Shown: positions 7,035 through 17,500 of the stretch, piece after piece | Position numbering within the stretch: position 1 is the first letter of the stretch | Layout of the letters: each line of letters starts with the position of its first letter | Assembly: GCA_029565395.1 (NCBI GenBank) | Contig: JAKQOG010000131.1 | Location: 1 to 38,641 of the forward strand | Direction of reading: 5' to 3' | From: Candidatus Hydrogenedentota bacterium | GTDB lineage: Bacteria; Hydrogenedentota; Hydrogenedentia; Hydrogenedentales; CAILVY01 | Length of the DNA stretch: 38,641 nt | Made by a program: the position numbers and the translations under genes | The notes under the pieces: model-generated | What the model saw: the letters and a program-made list of their open reading frames with translations, nothing else | Told to the model about the DNA's origin: nothing | The model's database searches: none

Positions 7035-8635
7035 GCACTACCCTGCCTTCCCGTCGCGCGCTCATAGGCTTCGAGTTTGGGGGCGCCCAGACTGCACAGC
7101 CGCCGCGCAATAATTAATACCAATTCCTCGCTTTCGAGGCTTTCCTTCAACAATTTGTCAAACTCTTCCTTATTGGCCACGGGATCAATCACGTGGACTT
7201 TATCCAGGCCGATGGCCTTTGCGAGATTTTCAAAACTGAGTTTTCGCGTCGCTTTATGCGTCAGTGTGCGGCCCGTACCGGGATGTTCCTGGAGGCCGGT
7301 CATGGCGGTGGTGCCGTTATCCACGATAATAACAACATGACCGGTGGGCGGGGGATTGTACGCCATGTCCACCAAGCCGGTGATGCCGGCATGGACGAAG
7401 GTGCTGTCGCCAATGACACTGACGACTTTCTTTGCTTCTTCGGGCGGCAGGGCGTGGCGAAGGCCCAGCCCCACGCCGATGCTGGCGCCCATGCACACGC
7501 AGGAATCCATCGCTTCCAGCGGTGGCAAGCCGCCGAGCGTATAGCAACCGATATCGCCCGCCACGATGAGTTGTTGATCCGCCATAATGCCGGAGATGGT
7601 CCGGTGCGGGCAATCCGAGCAAAGCTTTGGCGGGTTGCCGGGAGGATATACCGGCTCTGTGGAGGTATCACCCGCAAGAATGCGCTGAACGCGGCCCACG
7701 TTCAATTCACCGTGACGATACATTTCGTCTTTGCCTTCGACGGCAATCCCGGAGTACCGGCAATATTCAACGAGATAGGGATCGCCTTCCTCGATCACCA
7801 CGCAACGCTTCACTTTTTTCGCGAAGTTCCGAACGAAGTTATCCGGGAAGGGGTAACACATGCCGATTTTGCAGATGCTGGCATCAGGCGCGGCTTCCCG
7901 CGCATGAAGATAAGACACACTTGATGTGATAATACCGAGGTCCGAACTGCCCTCAAAAACCTGATTCGGGCCGGACGCCTCGTTCCAATCCTTGATCTCT
8001 ACCAGTTTTTTCCGCAGTTTGCGGTGGGCGGGCCGGGCATAGCCGGGCACCATCAAGCGCGCGGGAATATCGTGTACAAAATGGGGTTTTTGCGGAGAAG
8101 CAATCTTCCCATTCTGCTGAACAAGGCCTTTGGAATGGCACACACGCGTCGTCATGCGCAGCATAACGGGTGTGCCCCAGCGTTCGGAAATCTCAACCGC
8201 CTTCAGGAACATGTCATACGATTCCTGGGCATCGGCCGGTTCCAGGGTGGGGATGCCCGCCGCGCGCGAATAATTGCGGTTATCCTGCTCATTTTGACTG
8301 GAGTGCATGTCCGGGTCGTCGGCGGAAACCAGCACGAGCGCGCCGGTAACACCCGTATACGCGGCTGTGAACAGCGGATCGGCGGCGACGTTGACGCCCA
8401 CATGCTTCATGGCTACCAGCATGCGCGCCCCGGCATAAGCGACGCCAATGCCCACCTCCAGCGCCACCTTCTCATTGGGCGCCCACTGCGCTTTTCCACC
8501 GAGTCTTGCAAATTCTTCGAGAATCTCCGTGGCGGGGGTTCCCGGATACCCGGATCCCAAGATGACACCCGCATCGACAGCGGCGCGCGCCACGGCCTCA
8601 TTCCCCATCAATAACAACCGGTTTGTTTCGCCCAT
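7031..8635 (-). CDS. iorA: Indolepyruvate:ferredoxin oxidoreductase, alpha subunit, lacking the ferredoxin domain
   Basis: IorA carries the thiamine-diphosphate site. The N-terminal pyrimidine-binding domain begins RLLLMGNEAVARAAVDAGV with GSGYPGTPATEI. The C-terminal TPP domain has CSDCPHRT, GDIGCYTLG, and an intact Mg/TPP signature: GDSTF, then DNGTTAMTG. The family is usually about 590-620 residues and ends in a domain with two [4Fe-4S] clusters. This protein stops at 534 residues after IARRLCSLGAPKLEAYERA with no CxxCxxC motif. The stop overlaps iorB cleanly, so this is not an obvious frameshift. I use ATG 8635 (GGAG nine bases upstream); TTG 8650 is the longer alternative. Electrons must leave through another Fe-S protein. 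Confidence 0.9.
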   Translation of the reverse strand: MGETNRLLLMGNEAVARAAVDAGVILGSGYPGTPATEILEEFARLGGKAQWAPNEKVALEVGIGVAYAGARMLVAMKHVGVNVAADPLFTAAYTGVTGALVLVSADDPDMHSSQNEQDNRNYSRAAGIPTLEPADAQESYDMFLKAVEISERWGTPVMLRMTTRVCHSKGLVQQNGKIASPQKPHFVHDIPARLMVPGYARPAHRKLRKKLVEIKDWNEASGPNQVFEGSSDLGIITSSVSYLHAREAAPDASICKIGMCYPFPDNFVRNFAKKVKRCVVIEEGDPYLVEYCRYSGIAVEGKDEMYRHGELNVGRVQRILAGDTSTEPVYPPGNPPKLCSDCPHRTISGIMADQQLIVAGDIGCYTLGGLPPLEAMDSCVCMGASIGVGLGLRHALPPEEAKKVVSVIGDSTFVHAGITGLVDMAYNPPPTGHVVIIVDNGTTAMTGLQEHPGTGRTLTHKATRKLSFENLAKAIGLDKVHVIDPVANKEEFDKLLKESLESEELVLIIARRLCSLGAPKLEAYERATGRQGSA

Positions 8636-8672
8636 AATGCAATACTCCAACTTCTTTGTGTTTATAGTGGGC

Positions 8673-8709
8673 CTAGTACGGTCAGAAGAGGACCCTTCAA
8701 GGCTTGAAG
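8673..8709 (-). promoter_or_regulatory. Candidate iorAB promoter with palindromic operator
   Basis: On the minus strand TTGAAG (8700-8695), a 16-base spacer and TACTAG (8678-8673) form a plausible sigma-70-like promoter 38 bases before the iorA ATG. The -35 box lies inside a perfect 15-bp palindrome, CTTCAAG-G-CTTGAAG (8695-8709), a likely site for a dimeric regulator. No regulator gene is adjacent. Confidence 0.4.
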
Positions 8710-8749
8710 ACGCCCTACCATAGCAAAATCACATGAGAATTTTCAAAAA

Positions 8750-8790
8750 ATGCATAAAAAGCCCCAGGAGTCCGGCGGACTCCCAGGGCT
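8750..8790 (-). terminator. Terminator of the first giant repeat-protein gene
   Basis: On the minus strand AGCCCTGGGAGTCC (8790-8777) pairs with GGACTCCTGGGGCT (8773-8760) around a short loop, and TTTTTATGCATTTTTT follows. It lies about 17 bases after the stop codon at 8807. Confidence 0.85.
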
Positions 8791-8806
8791 GCCGGTGCTT
8801 CATTTT

Positions 8807-11800
8807 TTATGCAAGGCCCGGACAATAGCCGTCTTCGGTTTCTTCACCAGGGCATGCATGATAGCCGCCGGAATTAAAGAATTGGATTAAACGCAACAAC
8901 TCGGACAAGTTGATCAGCCAATCCTGCGGATTGTAATCACTGTCATGCGGGGCACAGGTTTGATCGCCTGGCCCTGGCGCGTATCCGTCTTCCGTGCCTG
9001 CCTGGCAATGTAATCCACTGGAATTATAGAACTGGATCACCCGGAGCAATTCGGACAGGCTGATTACGTTATTATCGTCCTGATCCGCGGTATGCGGACC
9101 TTCTTCGCTTCCTTCACCGCCAACCCCCGATGAGATTACGATGTTTACCAAGGAACCACAGGCCACCAAAAGGCCGTACACAGGTTGCTGGCGGATAATC
9201 TGACCTTCGGGGACGATCTCGCTGTTTTCGTCCGCGACCGTTCCCAGCGTCAGGTTGGCTGCGGCAAGCGCCGTCTCAGCCTCCGCCTGGGTCATTCCTG
9301 CCAGGTTAGGCACGGAGGCATAACATGGCCCAAGGGAAATCACAATGGAAACAGCACTGCCATAGTCAACAACCGTTTCAGCATCCGGATTCTGTGATAT
9401 GATCTGGCCTAAAGGCACGAGAGAACTGTATTCCTGGGTGACCGTGCCCAAGGCAAGTCCTACATATAACAAGGCAATTTCGGCCTCCGCTTGGGTCATT
9501 CCGGATAGATCCGGAACAGTCAGGGTAGTGGGTACAAATACCGCGATCAATTCCCGGTTCTGGGTCATGGTTCCGGAAATGCTAAGAGATGTGGGGTCTT
9601 GGCCTTCCGGAACATCTCCCTGCCAGTGTAGAAAGAGGGTATCCGCGCCCGGCGTGGCCGTTATTTCAAATGGCGCTCCATCCAGGAACCAGTATAAATC
9701 CGGGGCGGGATCGGTAGTTCCATTTCCAGATGCCTGGATATACAAATACCAATCGGCATTCGTGAAATTCGCAATCACTGTCCGGTGTTGATCCATCAGA
9801 ATGACCGGATCACGATCCATAGGGTCTACATCCCCTGGAAGTTCACCGGACCAATGATCGAACAAAATCGATCCGTCATCGATCGCGTGGATAGTGGGGG
9901 TGGCCCCGGCGACAAATTTCCAAGCGCCGGAAGGATTTGTAATTCCGCCGCCGGTTTGATTTACCACGAGTTCATACCCGGAAGTGCCCATGGTTATGGT
10001 GACATTTTTATTCCCGTCCATCAGCACATCGGCGGTATAGTCAAAAGTAGTCACATCCCCCGAATAACCGCCCCAATAGGTATCATGCCAAGGCCGAACC
10101 TCCATGTGAGCATTTCTGCCGGACAGGTATTGGTAGGTTCCCGTGGGATGGGACACATATTCCGCGGAACCGCCGCCGGTCACGGTAGAGGTCAGCGTAT
10201 AATCCCCCGGCGTGAAAACGGCGGTCATGGTCATATCATTGTGAATAGTGAAACGTTGACCGGGATCATAGATATCCGAGTCTTCAGGGCCGCCTTCCCA
10301 ATGATCGAACGCATCACTGCCGCTGGAAATATTGGCCACGACTTCCACGGCGGCGCCATCCATAAATCCATACGTGCCGGGAACGGGCCACGTGCTGCCA
10401 ATGCCAGTATAGGCCACCGTCAGTGACCAGTCCGCTGCAACATACGTTGCAACAATGGTGCGGTCCTGATTCATCGTCAAGGAGAGGTAGCGATTGGCGG
10501 GATCCGCATATCCGATATCGCCGGACCAGCCGGAGAAGGCCCAACCGTCCATGCCAGGTTCCGCGGACACGCCAATTTGGCTTCCGGAAACATATTCATG
10601 TTGAATCCCGGGGGCGATGGCGCCTGCGGGTATGGTTGCTCCTTGGCCTTCTATAATGATCGTCAGGATCTTCATGTCCTCAACAAACACTGCCGTGATG
10701 CTCCGGTTGCGGTCCATCAGCACTGGCAACTCCGTGGCATACGCATCCGCGCCTTCCGGCAAATCGCCGGACCAGTGGTCAAAAACCCAGCCGTATTGCG
10801 GATTGGCCTTTAGCACGGGTTCCATGCCGCTGGCGAAAAAACCCGTTCCCCAGAGATTTATCCAGCCTTGGCCTTCCGTAGCCGTCTCCAACTTGAATCC
10901 TGACGACACAAAACCCGCTGTGATGGATATATTACTTTCCATGACGATATTGAGATTTGGCGTATCGCTTTCGATATCACCCGTCCATCCCGCAAAATAC
11001 GCCATATCATTCGATGATGCGCTTACAGTAGCGGTTTGACCATCCAAATACGAATATGTTCCGGGGTTAGGGGAAACAGCGCCATAGGAGGGACCGGTCT
11101 TCGCCAACGTGAGGGTCCAGTCGCCTGGCACGAAATTGGCCGTCACCGTGCGGTCTTGGTCCATAGAAACCCCGTTTTGGAAGCTTCCTGGATCGTTCGT
11201 ATCGATGTCGCCGGTCCATCGATAGAAGGCATCGCCGCCGGGAATGAGCACCGCAGTGAAGTTTACCCAAGTTCCGTTCACATAACCATAGGTTCCAGGC
11301 TCTGGATCAATAGCGCCATTCCCGGAAAGCAGCAGCGTCAGATTCCAATCCGCCTCCACAAAATGGGCAGTGATGGTATGATCCTCGTTCATGTAAAAAC
11401 AGAGATTATGATTCTGGGGATCTCCACCTTCGATGTCCCCCGACCAATAGCTAAAGGCAACATTGGGTCCAGGCAATGCATGAATACAGACATTCTGGCC
11501 GGGACTGTATTCGTATTGCGTGCCGGGATCCGCACTGCCCGCAGGATCGGTACTGCCAGGGCCATCAATGATAATGGTCAGTGTTTTCGTATCGGGGACG
11601 AACACTCCTATGATGGAACGATCCTGATCCATCAACACCGGCAGTTCAGGATCCGTGGGATCTTCACCTGCTGGGACATCTCCGGTCCATTCGCTGAATT
11701 TCCACCCACCCCAATTACTGGCCTTGAGAACAGGCACTGTGCCGCTGGCAAGATAATGTGTCCCCTGAAGGTTAATTCCTCCATCTCCTTGACGATCCAC

Positions 11801-14362
11801 CGTCAAGGTATAACCGGAACTCCCAAAATTGGCCGTGACGGATTTGTTCCCATCCATCACAATGTCAATAAAAGGGGTGTCATCCGTCACATCGCCCGTC
11901 CAACCTGCAAAATATGACGTCTGATTTGAGTAAGCGTTTACCGTAGCGGTTTGACCCTCCATGTAAGCATACGTGCCAGGATTGGGATTTGTGCCGCCGC
12001 CGGGGGCGCTAATGGTCAACGTCCATTCCCCCGGTACGAAATTCGCCGTGACGGTACGGTTTCGGTCCATGGTTACGGAGATCCATCTATTTTGTTCCGA
12101 ACCAGGATTGATGTCGCCCGTCCAGCCATTAAACGCCTCTCCCCCGGAAACAAGCTGATAGCCGAAACTGGCTTGCACCCCGTTGGCGTACCCATAAACG
12201 CCCGGAATAGGATCCGTGGTGCCGTTGCCGTTAGCCTGCAGGGTGAGATTCCACGTTGCCGCCACAAACACCGCCGTCAACGTACGATCCCGGTCCATTG
12301 GCACACAGATATTCTGGTTATACGGATACGCACTGCCAATGTCGCCTTCCCAATGGTCAAACGCCACCCCGGAGGAGGAAATGGCATTGACACACGCACT
12401 GGAGCCGGACGAATACTGATATTGAGTTCCTGGGGAAGGACTGCCCGCCGGGTTGGTTGCGCCTCCGCCTGCAATGATAATCGTGAGTGTTTTCGCATCA
12501 TACACAAAAACTGCGGTGAGATCGCGATTTTGGTCCATCACAACCGGCAAGACAGCATTGTTGGGGTCTGCGCCTGAAGGAAGATTACCTTCCCAGTGAT
12601 CAAAACGATATGAAGAGTCATATGAAGAAGCATGTATATCAAAATTCGCCCCAGACGCATAATAGAATGGGCCGTTACCCCAGAATTCATTGATGTTTCC
12701 ATTGCCCTGAACATGAAGGGTTAATTCATAGCCCGAACTGACAAAATCCGCCGTAACGGTCTTATTGGCATCCATCAGAATCTGAGCATTGGGGGAAAAT
12801 CCCGAAGCGGCGCCGGACCATCCATTGAAATAAGCGCCTGGAAATATATTAATGCCCACTTGGGCCATTTGCCCGTTGAGATACGAATACACCCCTGGAT
12901 TGGGCCAGGTGCCATTGCCTGTCGCACCACTATTAACAATGGTGAGCGTCCAATCCCCTGGCCCAAAGTTGGCCGTAACCGCTTTGTCGCTATCCATGAA
13001 AATGCTGGTGTTCATATCCGTCGAATTGATGTCGCCGCTCCAATAGGTAAAGGCTTGGCCGCTGCCTGCGATGGGGAAGGCATTCAACCATTGTTCCGTA
13101 TTTTGTGAAACTGCGATCACGCCCGGTTCAGGGGAAGTAGTTCCAGTGCCATTTACGGAGATGGTGAGATAAAAAGCGGGGCCGCAGACGGCATTTGAGT
13201 CAATTCCTGCCGAGGGCGCCAGAGCCTTAAGCTGATCAAGCTGATTTTCATCGCAGAAAGGGGTGCCTTCAACGAAGAGGTTATCACTCAAGCTGACCCA
13301 CTGAAAGTTCGGCGCATTGGTGTTATTCAGCAACGGCTGGATGTCCGTGAGTTGGTTCTCACTAATATTGATGCTGCGAAGACCGGTACAAGATTCCAGG
13401 GCGCTGATACTGCTAATCAGGTTATGCGTCAAATCAATTTCCTGAAGACTTGTGATTCCGCTTATCCCGGAAATGTCCGTAATTTGGTTTCGGATAAAAC
13501 TCGCCTCCTGGAGACTGGTCAATCCCGACAAATCAGGAATGGTGGTAATGGAGGTCTCCTCTATATCCATCATCTGCAACCCCGTGTAATTGGATAGGAC
13601 GCTGACATCCGTGACAGGCACAAACATCATCGCAAAAATCATGGTGGGGCGTATATCTGTTAATCCGCTAATATCGGTCAGGTTTTCTTCCGCTAATAAC
13701 CCCAACCCTTGGAGATTTATCAGGCCGTTGATAATGGCGATATGGGAGTTTTCCAATCCGCAATTAATGATGGCAAGAAACCCAAGGGAATCCGCCACGT
13801 CCGACAAAGCGGAAAAATCGGTGAGAGGATTGGACGCGAGCCAGAGCCAGTTCAGGCTGTCCATGGTGCTTACAGCCGCGATGCTGGTGATTCCCGTATT
13901 GCCCATGATATTGAGGTATTCAAGATTGACCAGCCCAGCCAGCGTGCTTATGTCGGTGATTAGATTCGTGCCGGTTTGCAATGGATCAAAATTTTCGCTC
14001 TCCAACGGATCAGTTCCGAATCCCACATCCAAATGAACCAAGGCCGTGAGTCCGCTCAAAGGGGTGAGATCCAAAATCTGGTTTAATCCCAGATTGATCG
14101 CAGTCAGTGACGTGCACGCGTCCAATCCTGTCAGATCGGTGATTCCGAGTCCGTTGGCGGTTAACTCGGTAAAGGCGGCGTTTGCCAGTTCGGTATCTTC
14201 CGGGGGATCGCTTAATGTCAGCCCCGTGGCCGCCTCCCATTGTGTCTTTACCGCATTCAGCAAGGCGCTGTCATTAAAAGTCACCGGCACGGTAAAACCC
14301 ACCCCCTGAATCCCCATCATTGCCATACAAATAATCATCAGACAAAGTGCTCGCGTTCTCAT
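8807..14362 (-). CDS. Giant secreted protein: LRR, 16 InlB-type repeats, 2 PASTA, EF-hand-like module
   Basis: This 1,851-residue protein has a signal peptide (MRTRALCLMIICMAMMG...). Leucine-rich repeats of internalin type occupy about 65-395 (for example ITDISGISGITSLQEIDL). Sixteen units of about 76 residues follow (397-1612), each with a W/Y-x-LT start, a central AF..W.GD motif and an end like MDQDRTVTANF; these are divergent InlB B-repeats. Two PASTA domains (about 1613-1745; VPDLSGMTQAEAE) come next. The last 95 residues hold two helices, SLSELLRVIQFYN and NLSELLRLIQFFN; the first is preceded by a canonical EF-hand loop (D-Q-D-D-N-N-V-I-S-L-S-E). No LPXTG or transmembrane anchor is seen. 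AGGAG lies eight bases before the ATG. It is probably an adhesin or cell-surface scaffold; its ligand is unknown. Confidence 0.85.
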   Translation of the reverse strand: MRTRALCLMIICMAMMGIQGVGFTVPVTFNDSALLNAVKTQWEAATGLTLSDPPEDTELANAAFTELTANGLGITDLTGLDACTSLTAINLGLNQILDLTPLSGLTALVHLDVGFGTDPLESENFDPLQTGTNLITDISTLAGLVNLEYLNIMGNTGITSIAAVSTMDSLNWLWLASNPLTDFSALSDVADSLGFLAIINCGLENSHIAIINGLINLQGLGLLAEENLTDISGLTDIRPTMIFAMMFVPVTDVSVLSNYTGLQMMDIEETSITTIPDLSGLTSLQEASFIRNQITDISGISGITSLQEIDLTHNLISSISALESCTGLRSINISENQLTDIQPLLNNTNAPNFQWVSLSDNLFVEGTPFCDENQLDQLKALAPSAGIDSNAVCGPAFYLTISVNGTGTTSPEPGVIAVSQNTEQWLNAFPIAGSGQAFTYWSGDINSTDMNTSIFMDSDKAVTANFGPGDWTLTIVNSGATGNGTWPNPGVYSYLNGQMAQVGINIFPGAYFNGWSGAASGFSPNAQILMDANKTVTADFVSSGYELTLHVQGNGNINEFWGNGPFYYASGANFDIHASSYDSSYRFDHWEGNLPSGADPNNAVLPVVMDQNRDLTAVFVYDAKTLTIIIAGGGATNPAGSPSPGTQYQYSSGSSACVNAISSSGVAFDHWEGDIGSAYPYNQNICVPMDRDRTLTAVFVAATWNLTLQANGNGTTDPIPGVYGYANGVQASFGYQLVSGGEAFNGWTGDINPGSEQNRWISVTMDRNRTVTANFVPGEWTLTISAPGGGTNPNPGTYAYMEGQTATVNAYSNQTSYFAGWTGDVTDDTPFIDIVMDGNKSVTANFGSSGYTLTVDRQGDGGINLQGTHYLASGTVPVLKASNWGGWKFSEWTGDVPAGEDPTDPELPVLMDQDRSIIGVFVPDTKTLTIIIDGPGSTDPAGSADPGTQYEYSPGQNVCIHALPGPNVAFSYWSGDIEGGDPQNHNLCFYMNEDHTITAHFVEADWNLTLLLSGNGAIDPEPGTYGYVNGTWVNFTAVLIPGGDAFYRWTGDIDTNDPGSFQNGVSMDQDRTVTANFVPGDWTLTLAKTGPSYGAVSPNPGTYSYLDGQTATVSASSNDMAYFAGWTGDIESDTPNLNIVMESNISITAGFVSSGFKLETATEGQGWINLWGTGFFASGMEPVLKANPQYGWVFDHWSGDLPEGADAYATELPVLMDRNRSITAVFVEDMKILTIIIEGQGATIPAGAIAPGIQHEYVSGSQIGVSAEPGMDGWAFSGWSGDIGYADPANRYLSLTMNQDRTIVATYVAADWSLTVAYTGIGSTWPVPGTYGFMDGAAVEVVANISSGSDAFDHWEGGPEDSDIYDPGQRFTIHNDMTMTAVFTPGDYTLTSTVTGGGSAEYVSHPTGTYQYLSGRNAHMEVRPWHDTYWGGYSGDVTTFDYTADVLMDGNKNVTITMGTSGYELVVNQTGGGITNPSGAWKFVAGATPTIHAIDDGSILFDHWSGELPGDVDPMDRDPVILMDQHRTVIANFTNADWYLYIQASGNGTTDPAPDLYWFLDGAPFEITATPGADTLFLHWQGDVPEGQDPTSLSISGTMTQNRELIAVFVPTTLTVPDLSGMTQAEAEIALLYVGLALGTVTQEYSSLVPLGQIISQNPDAETVVDYGSAVSIVISLGPCYASVPNLAGMTQAEAETALAAANLTLGTVADENSEIVPEGQIIRQQPVYGLLVACGSLVNIVISSGVGGEGSEEGPHTADQDDNNVISLSELLRVIQFYNSSGLHCQAGTEDGYAPGPGDQTCAPHDSDYNPQDWLINLSELLRLIQFFNSGGYHACPGEETEDGYCPGLA
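9516..13174 (-). repeat. 16-unit InlB-type repeat array (first giant)
   Basis: Units of about 228 bp occur in a fixed order of four types. Type A starts W.LTL and ends PGD/PGE. Type B starts WTLT and ends in SSG in most copies. Type C starts with Y or F plus a leucine strand and ends with an acidic turn such as DA or DT. Type D starts KTLTIII and ends AD or AT. The order A-B-C-D repeats three times and is followed by a modified A-B-C-A block (units 13-16). Units of the same type resemble each other more than they resemble their neighbours. Confidence 0.8.
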
Positions 14363-14421
14363 GGATATATCTCCTGTTTATCGGGCAATTCAACTCATTC
14401 CCATATCCCCAGTATTTTTCT

Positions 14422-14450
14422 ATCTTTTCATAGTTCTCATAAAAGTTCAA
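14422..14450 (-). promoter_or_regulatory. Candidate promoter of the first giant gene
   Basis: TTGAAC (14450-14445), 17 bases, then AAAGAT (14427-14422). The surrounding string GAACTATGAAAAGATA is identical upstream of the second giant gene, in otherwise diverged sequence, which argues for selection on it. It lies about 60 bases before the ATG, so the leader would be untranslated. Confidence 0.5.
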
Positions 14451-14479
14451 GTCGTAAATAATATAACCCGCTATCGTTC

Positions 14480-14517
14480 AATCAAAAACCCCGTGATTCC
14501 TATGGAAACCACAGGGT
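14480..14517 (-). terminator. Terminator of the second giant gene
   Basis: On the minus strand ACCCTGTGGTTTC (14517-14505) pairs with GAATCACGGGGT (14499-14488), allowing G-T pairs, and TTTTTGATTG follows. It lies about 20 bases after the stop at 14538. Confidence 0.75.
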
Positions 14518-14537
14518 GCTGTTAAAGAAGAAATAGG

Positions 14538-17500
14538 TTAGCCAATACCGGGACAGAAACCGTCTTCGGTGCCTTCACCAGGGCATGAATAGTATCCGCC
14601 GGAATTGAAAAATTGGATAATACGGAGAAGCTCGGAAAGAGTGATCAGCCAGTCTTGAGGATTGTAATCGCTGTCGTGTGCGGCACAGGTCTGATCTCCC
14701 TGCCCAGGCGCATATCCATCTTCCGTGCCTGCCTGGCAATGCAATCCGGTTGAGTTAAAGAACTGTATCACCCGCAGCAATTCAGACAGGCTGATCACGT
14801 TATTGTTGTCTTGATCCGCCGTATGCGGACCTTCTTCACTGCCTTCGATGCCGATGCCCAGTGAGATCACAATGTTCACCGATGAACCGCAGGTCACCAA
14901 CAGGCCATACACGGGTTGCTGGCGGATAACCTGCCCTTCTGGGACAAATTCGCTGTTTTCCTCCCCGACCGTACCGAGCGTCAGGTTGGCCGCCGCAAGC
15001 GCCGTTTCAGCTTCCTCCTGGGTAAACCCGGACAAGTTCGGTACAGAGGCGTAGCATGGCCCCAGGGAAATTACAATGGAAACAGCACTGCCATAGGCTA
15101 CTATCGTTTCAGCCACCGGCGCTTGGGAGATAATTTGTCCGGCGGGCATGGTTTGGCTGTACTCCTGAGTAACCGTTCCCAAGACGAACCCTAAAAGAGT
15201 CAACACACTTTCGGCTTCGGTTTGGGTCATACCAGACAAATCCGGCACGGCCACAGTAATGGGTACAAACACCGCGATCAACTCTCGATTTTGGGTCATG
15301 GTTCCGGAAATTGTGGGGGAAGCGGGGTCCTGTCCTTCTGGGACATCGCCCTGCCAATGCAGGAACAGAGTATCCATGCCCGGCGTGGCCGTTATTTCAA
15401 ACGGAGTGCCTTCTACGAACCAATATAAATCCGGGGCGGGATCCGTAGTGCCATTTCCCGATGCCTGAATATACAAGTACCAATCGGCTTGTTCGAAGTT
15501 AGCGAACACTGTCCGATGCTGGTCCATGAGGATAACCGGGTCACGATCCGTGGGATCCACATCGGGCGGCAATTCGCCGCTCCAGTTAGTAAACAGGCTC
15601 GAACTATTGTCGATCGCATGGATGGTGGGGGTGGCTCCCGCCACAAAACGCCATGCACCGGAAGGATGTGTGATTCCTCCGCCGGTCTGATTCACCACCA
15701 ACTCATACCCGGAAGTTCCTAGAGTGATGATGACATTCTTATCACCATCCATCAGCACATTTGCGATATAGTCGAAGGTAGTTATATCGCCGGAATAGCC
15801 GCCCCAATACGTTTCATGCCAGGGCCGCACCTCGATGTGGGCATTCCTGCCTGCAAGGTATTGGTAGACTCCCGCGGGATGGGATACATACTCGGCAGAC
15901 CCGCCACCGGTTACGGTAGTGGTAAGCGTGTAATCTCCAGGTGTAAATACCGCCGTCATGGCCATGTCGCTATGAATATTGAAGCGTTGACCTTGATCAT
16001 AAATATCCGACCCTTCAGGTCCACCTTCCCAATGGTCAAAAGCGTCGTTGCCACTCGCGATGTTTGCAACCACTTCCACAGGGGCGCCATCCAGAAAGCC
16101 ATACGTGCCGGGTTCTGGCCAGGTACTGCCATTGCCAGTGTATGCCAGTGTCAACGACCAGTCCGCCGCGACATATGTTGCCACCACGGTGCGGTCTTGG
16201 TTCATTGTCACAAAAAAGTTCCGGCTGGAGGGATCCGCTGAACCGATGTCGCCAGACCAGTTGCTGAAGGCCCAACCGTTCATGCCGGGTGCCGCGTCCA
16301 GCCACACTTGCGTGCCTTCGGCATAGTCATATTCAAGGCCGGGATCCGAGGCGCCGGCGGGTGTAGTGGCGCCCTCACCCATAATAATGATGGTTAAGGT
16401 TCTAATTTGCATGATGAAATGCGCCGTAATGTTTCGATCCTTATCCATCAGCACAGGCAATTCGGGATTGTTCGGGTCAGCGCCCGATGGCAAGTTGCCG
16501 GACCAGTAGTCGAACGTCCAGCCATTTTGTGGATGTGCACTCAGCACAGGTTCCGTACCGTTGGCGAAATAACTGGTGGGGGGAAAGTTCGTCCATCCTT
16601 GACCGATTGTATCCACGGTAAGGATAAATCCGGAATCGGTAAAATTCGCTGTAATGTCTTTATCGCTATCCATCACAACATTAATGCTTGGCGAATCGGT
16701 CTCAACGTCACCCGTCCAGCCCGCAAAATAGGCCGAAGAGTTGGATGTTGCTCCCAGATTGGCGGTTTGGCCATCCATGTATGCATAGGTCCCCGGGAGC
16801 GGTGACACCCCTCCGGAGGGAGGACCTGTCTTTGCGAGAGTGAGGGTCCAGTCCCCTGGGGTAAAATTGGCGGTGACCGTTCGATCTTGGTCCATGCTGA
16901 CACCTATGAACATATTTTCCGGATCACTGACGCCGATATCGCCCGACCAGTGAGAGAAAGCATCCCCGCCGGAAACAAGCACCGCGTTGAAGTTAACCCA
17001 GGCGCCGTTTGTATAGCCATAGGTGCCCGGCACGGGGTTTGTAGTGCCATTCCCCGAAGCTTCCAGCGTCAGACTCCAATCCGCATCAACAAAATGGGCC
17101 GTGATGGTTCGGTCTTGATCCATATTGACGCAAACCATGTAATACGTGGAGGGGGATCCGGCAGTATCGCCCGACCAATATCCGAACGCGGATTCGGCGC
17201 CAGGAAGCGCATAAATACAGACATTCTGGAAGGGATTGTATTCGTACTGTGTGCCGGGATCCGCGCTGCCGGGCGGATCGGTGGCGCCGGGGCCGTCGAT
17301 GATGATGGTTAATGTCCTGGTATCCTGCACGAACACGGCGGTGATGGAGCGATCCTGATCCATCAACACGGGAAGTTCCGGATTGTTTGGATCTGCGCCG
17401 GAGGGTAAGTCGCCCGTCCATTCGCTAAAAACCCAATTGCCCCCCGCGACGGCGCTTAATACAGGTTCTGTGCCACTGGCCAGATAATTCGTCCCCCAAA

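Noticed and set aside
7193..7924. 243-codon plus-strand frame opposite iorA
   Set aside because: It is a shadow of a well-conserved enzyme gene, with no start signals of its own.
9785..11917. Long plus-strand frames (213 and 293 codons) opposite the first giant gene
   Set aside because: They are antisense shadows of the repeat-coding strand; the residues are low in hydrophobic core patterns and repeat with the same period as the real gene.
14370..14480. Possible riboswitch or structured leader before the giant genes
   Set aside because: Only the promoter-like boxes and a short TTGAATTGC string are conserved; no stem pairs shared by both leaders were found.
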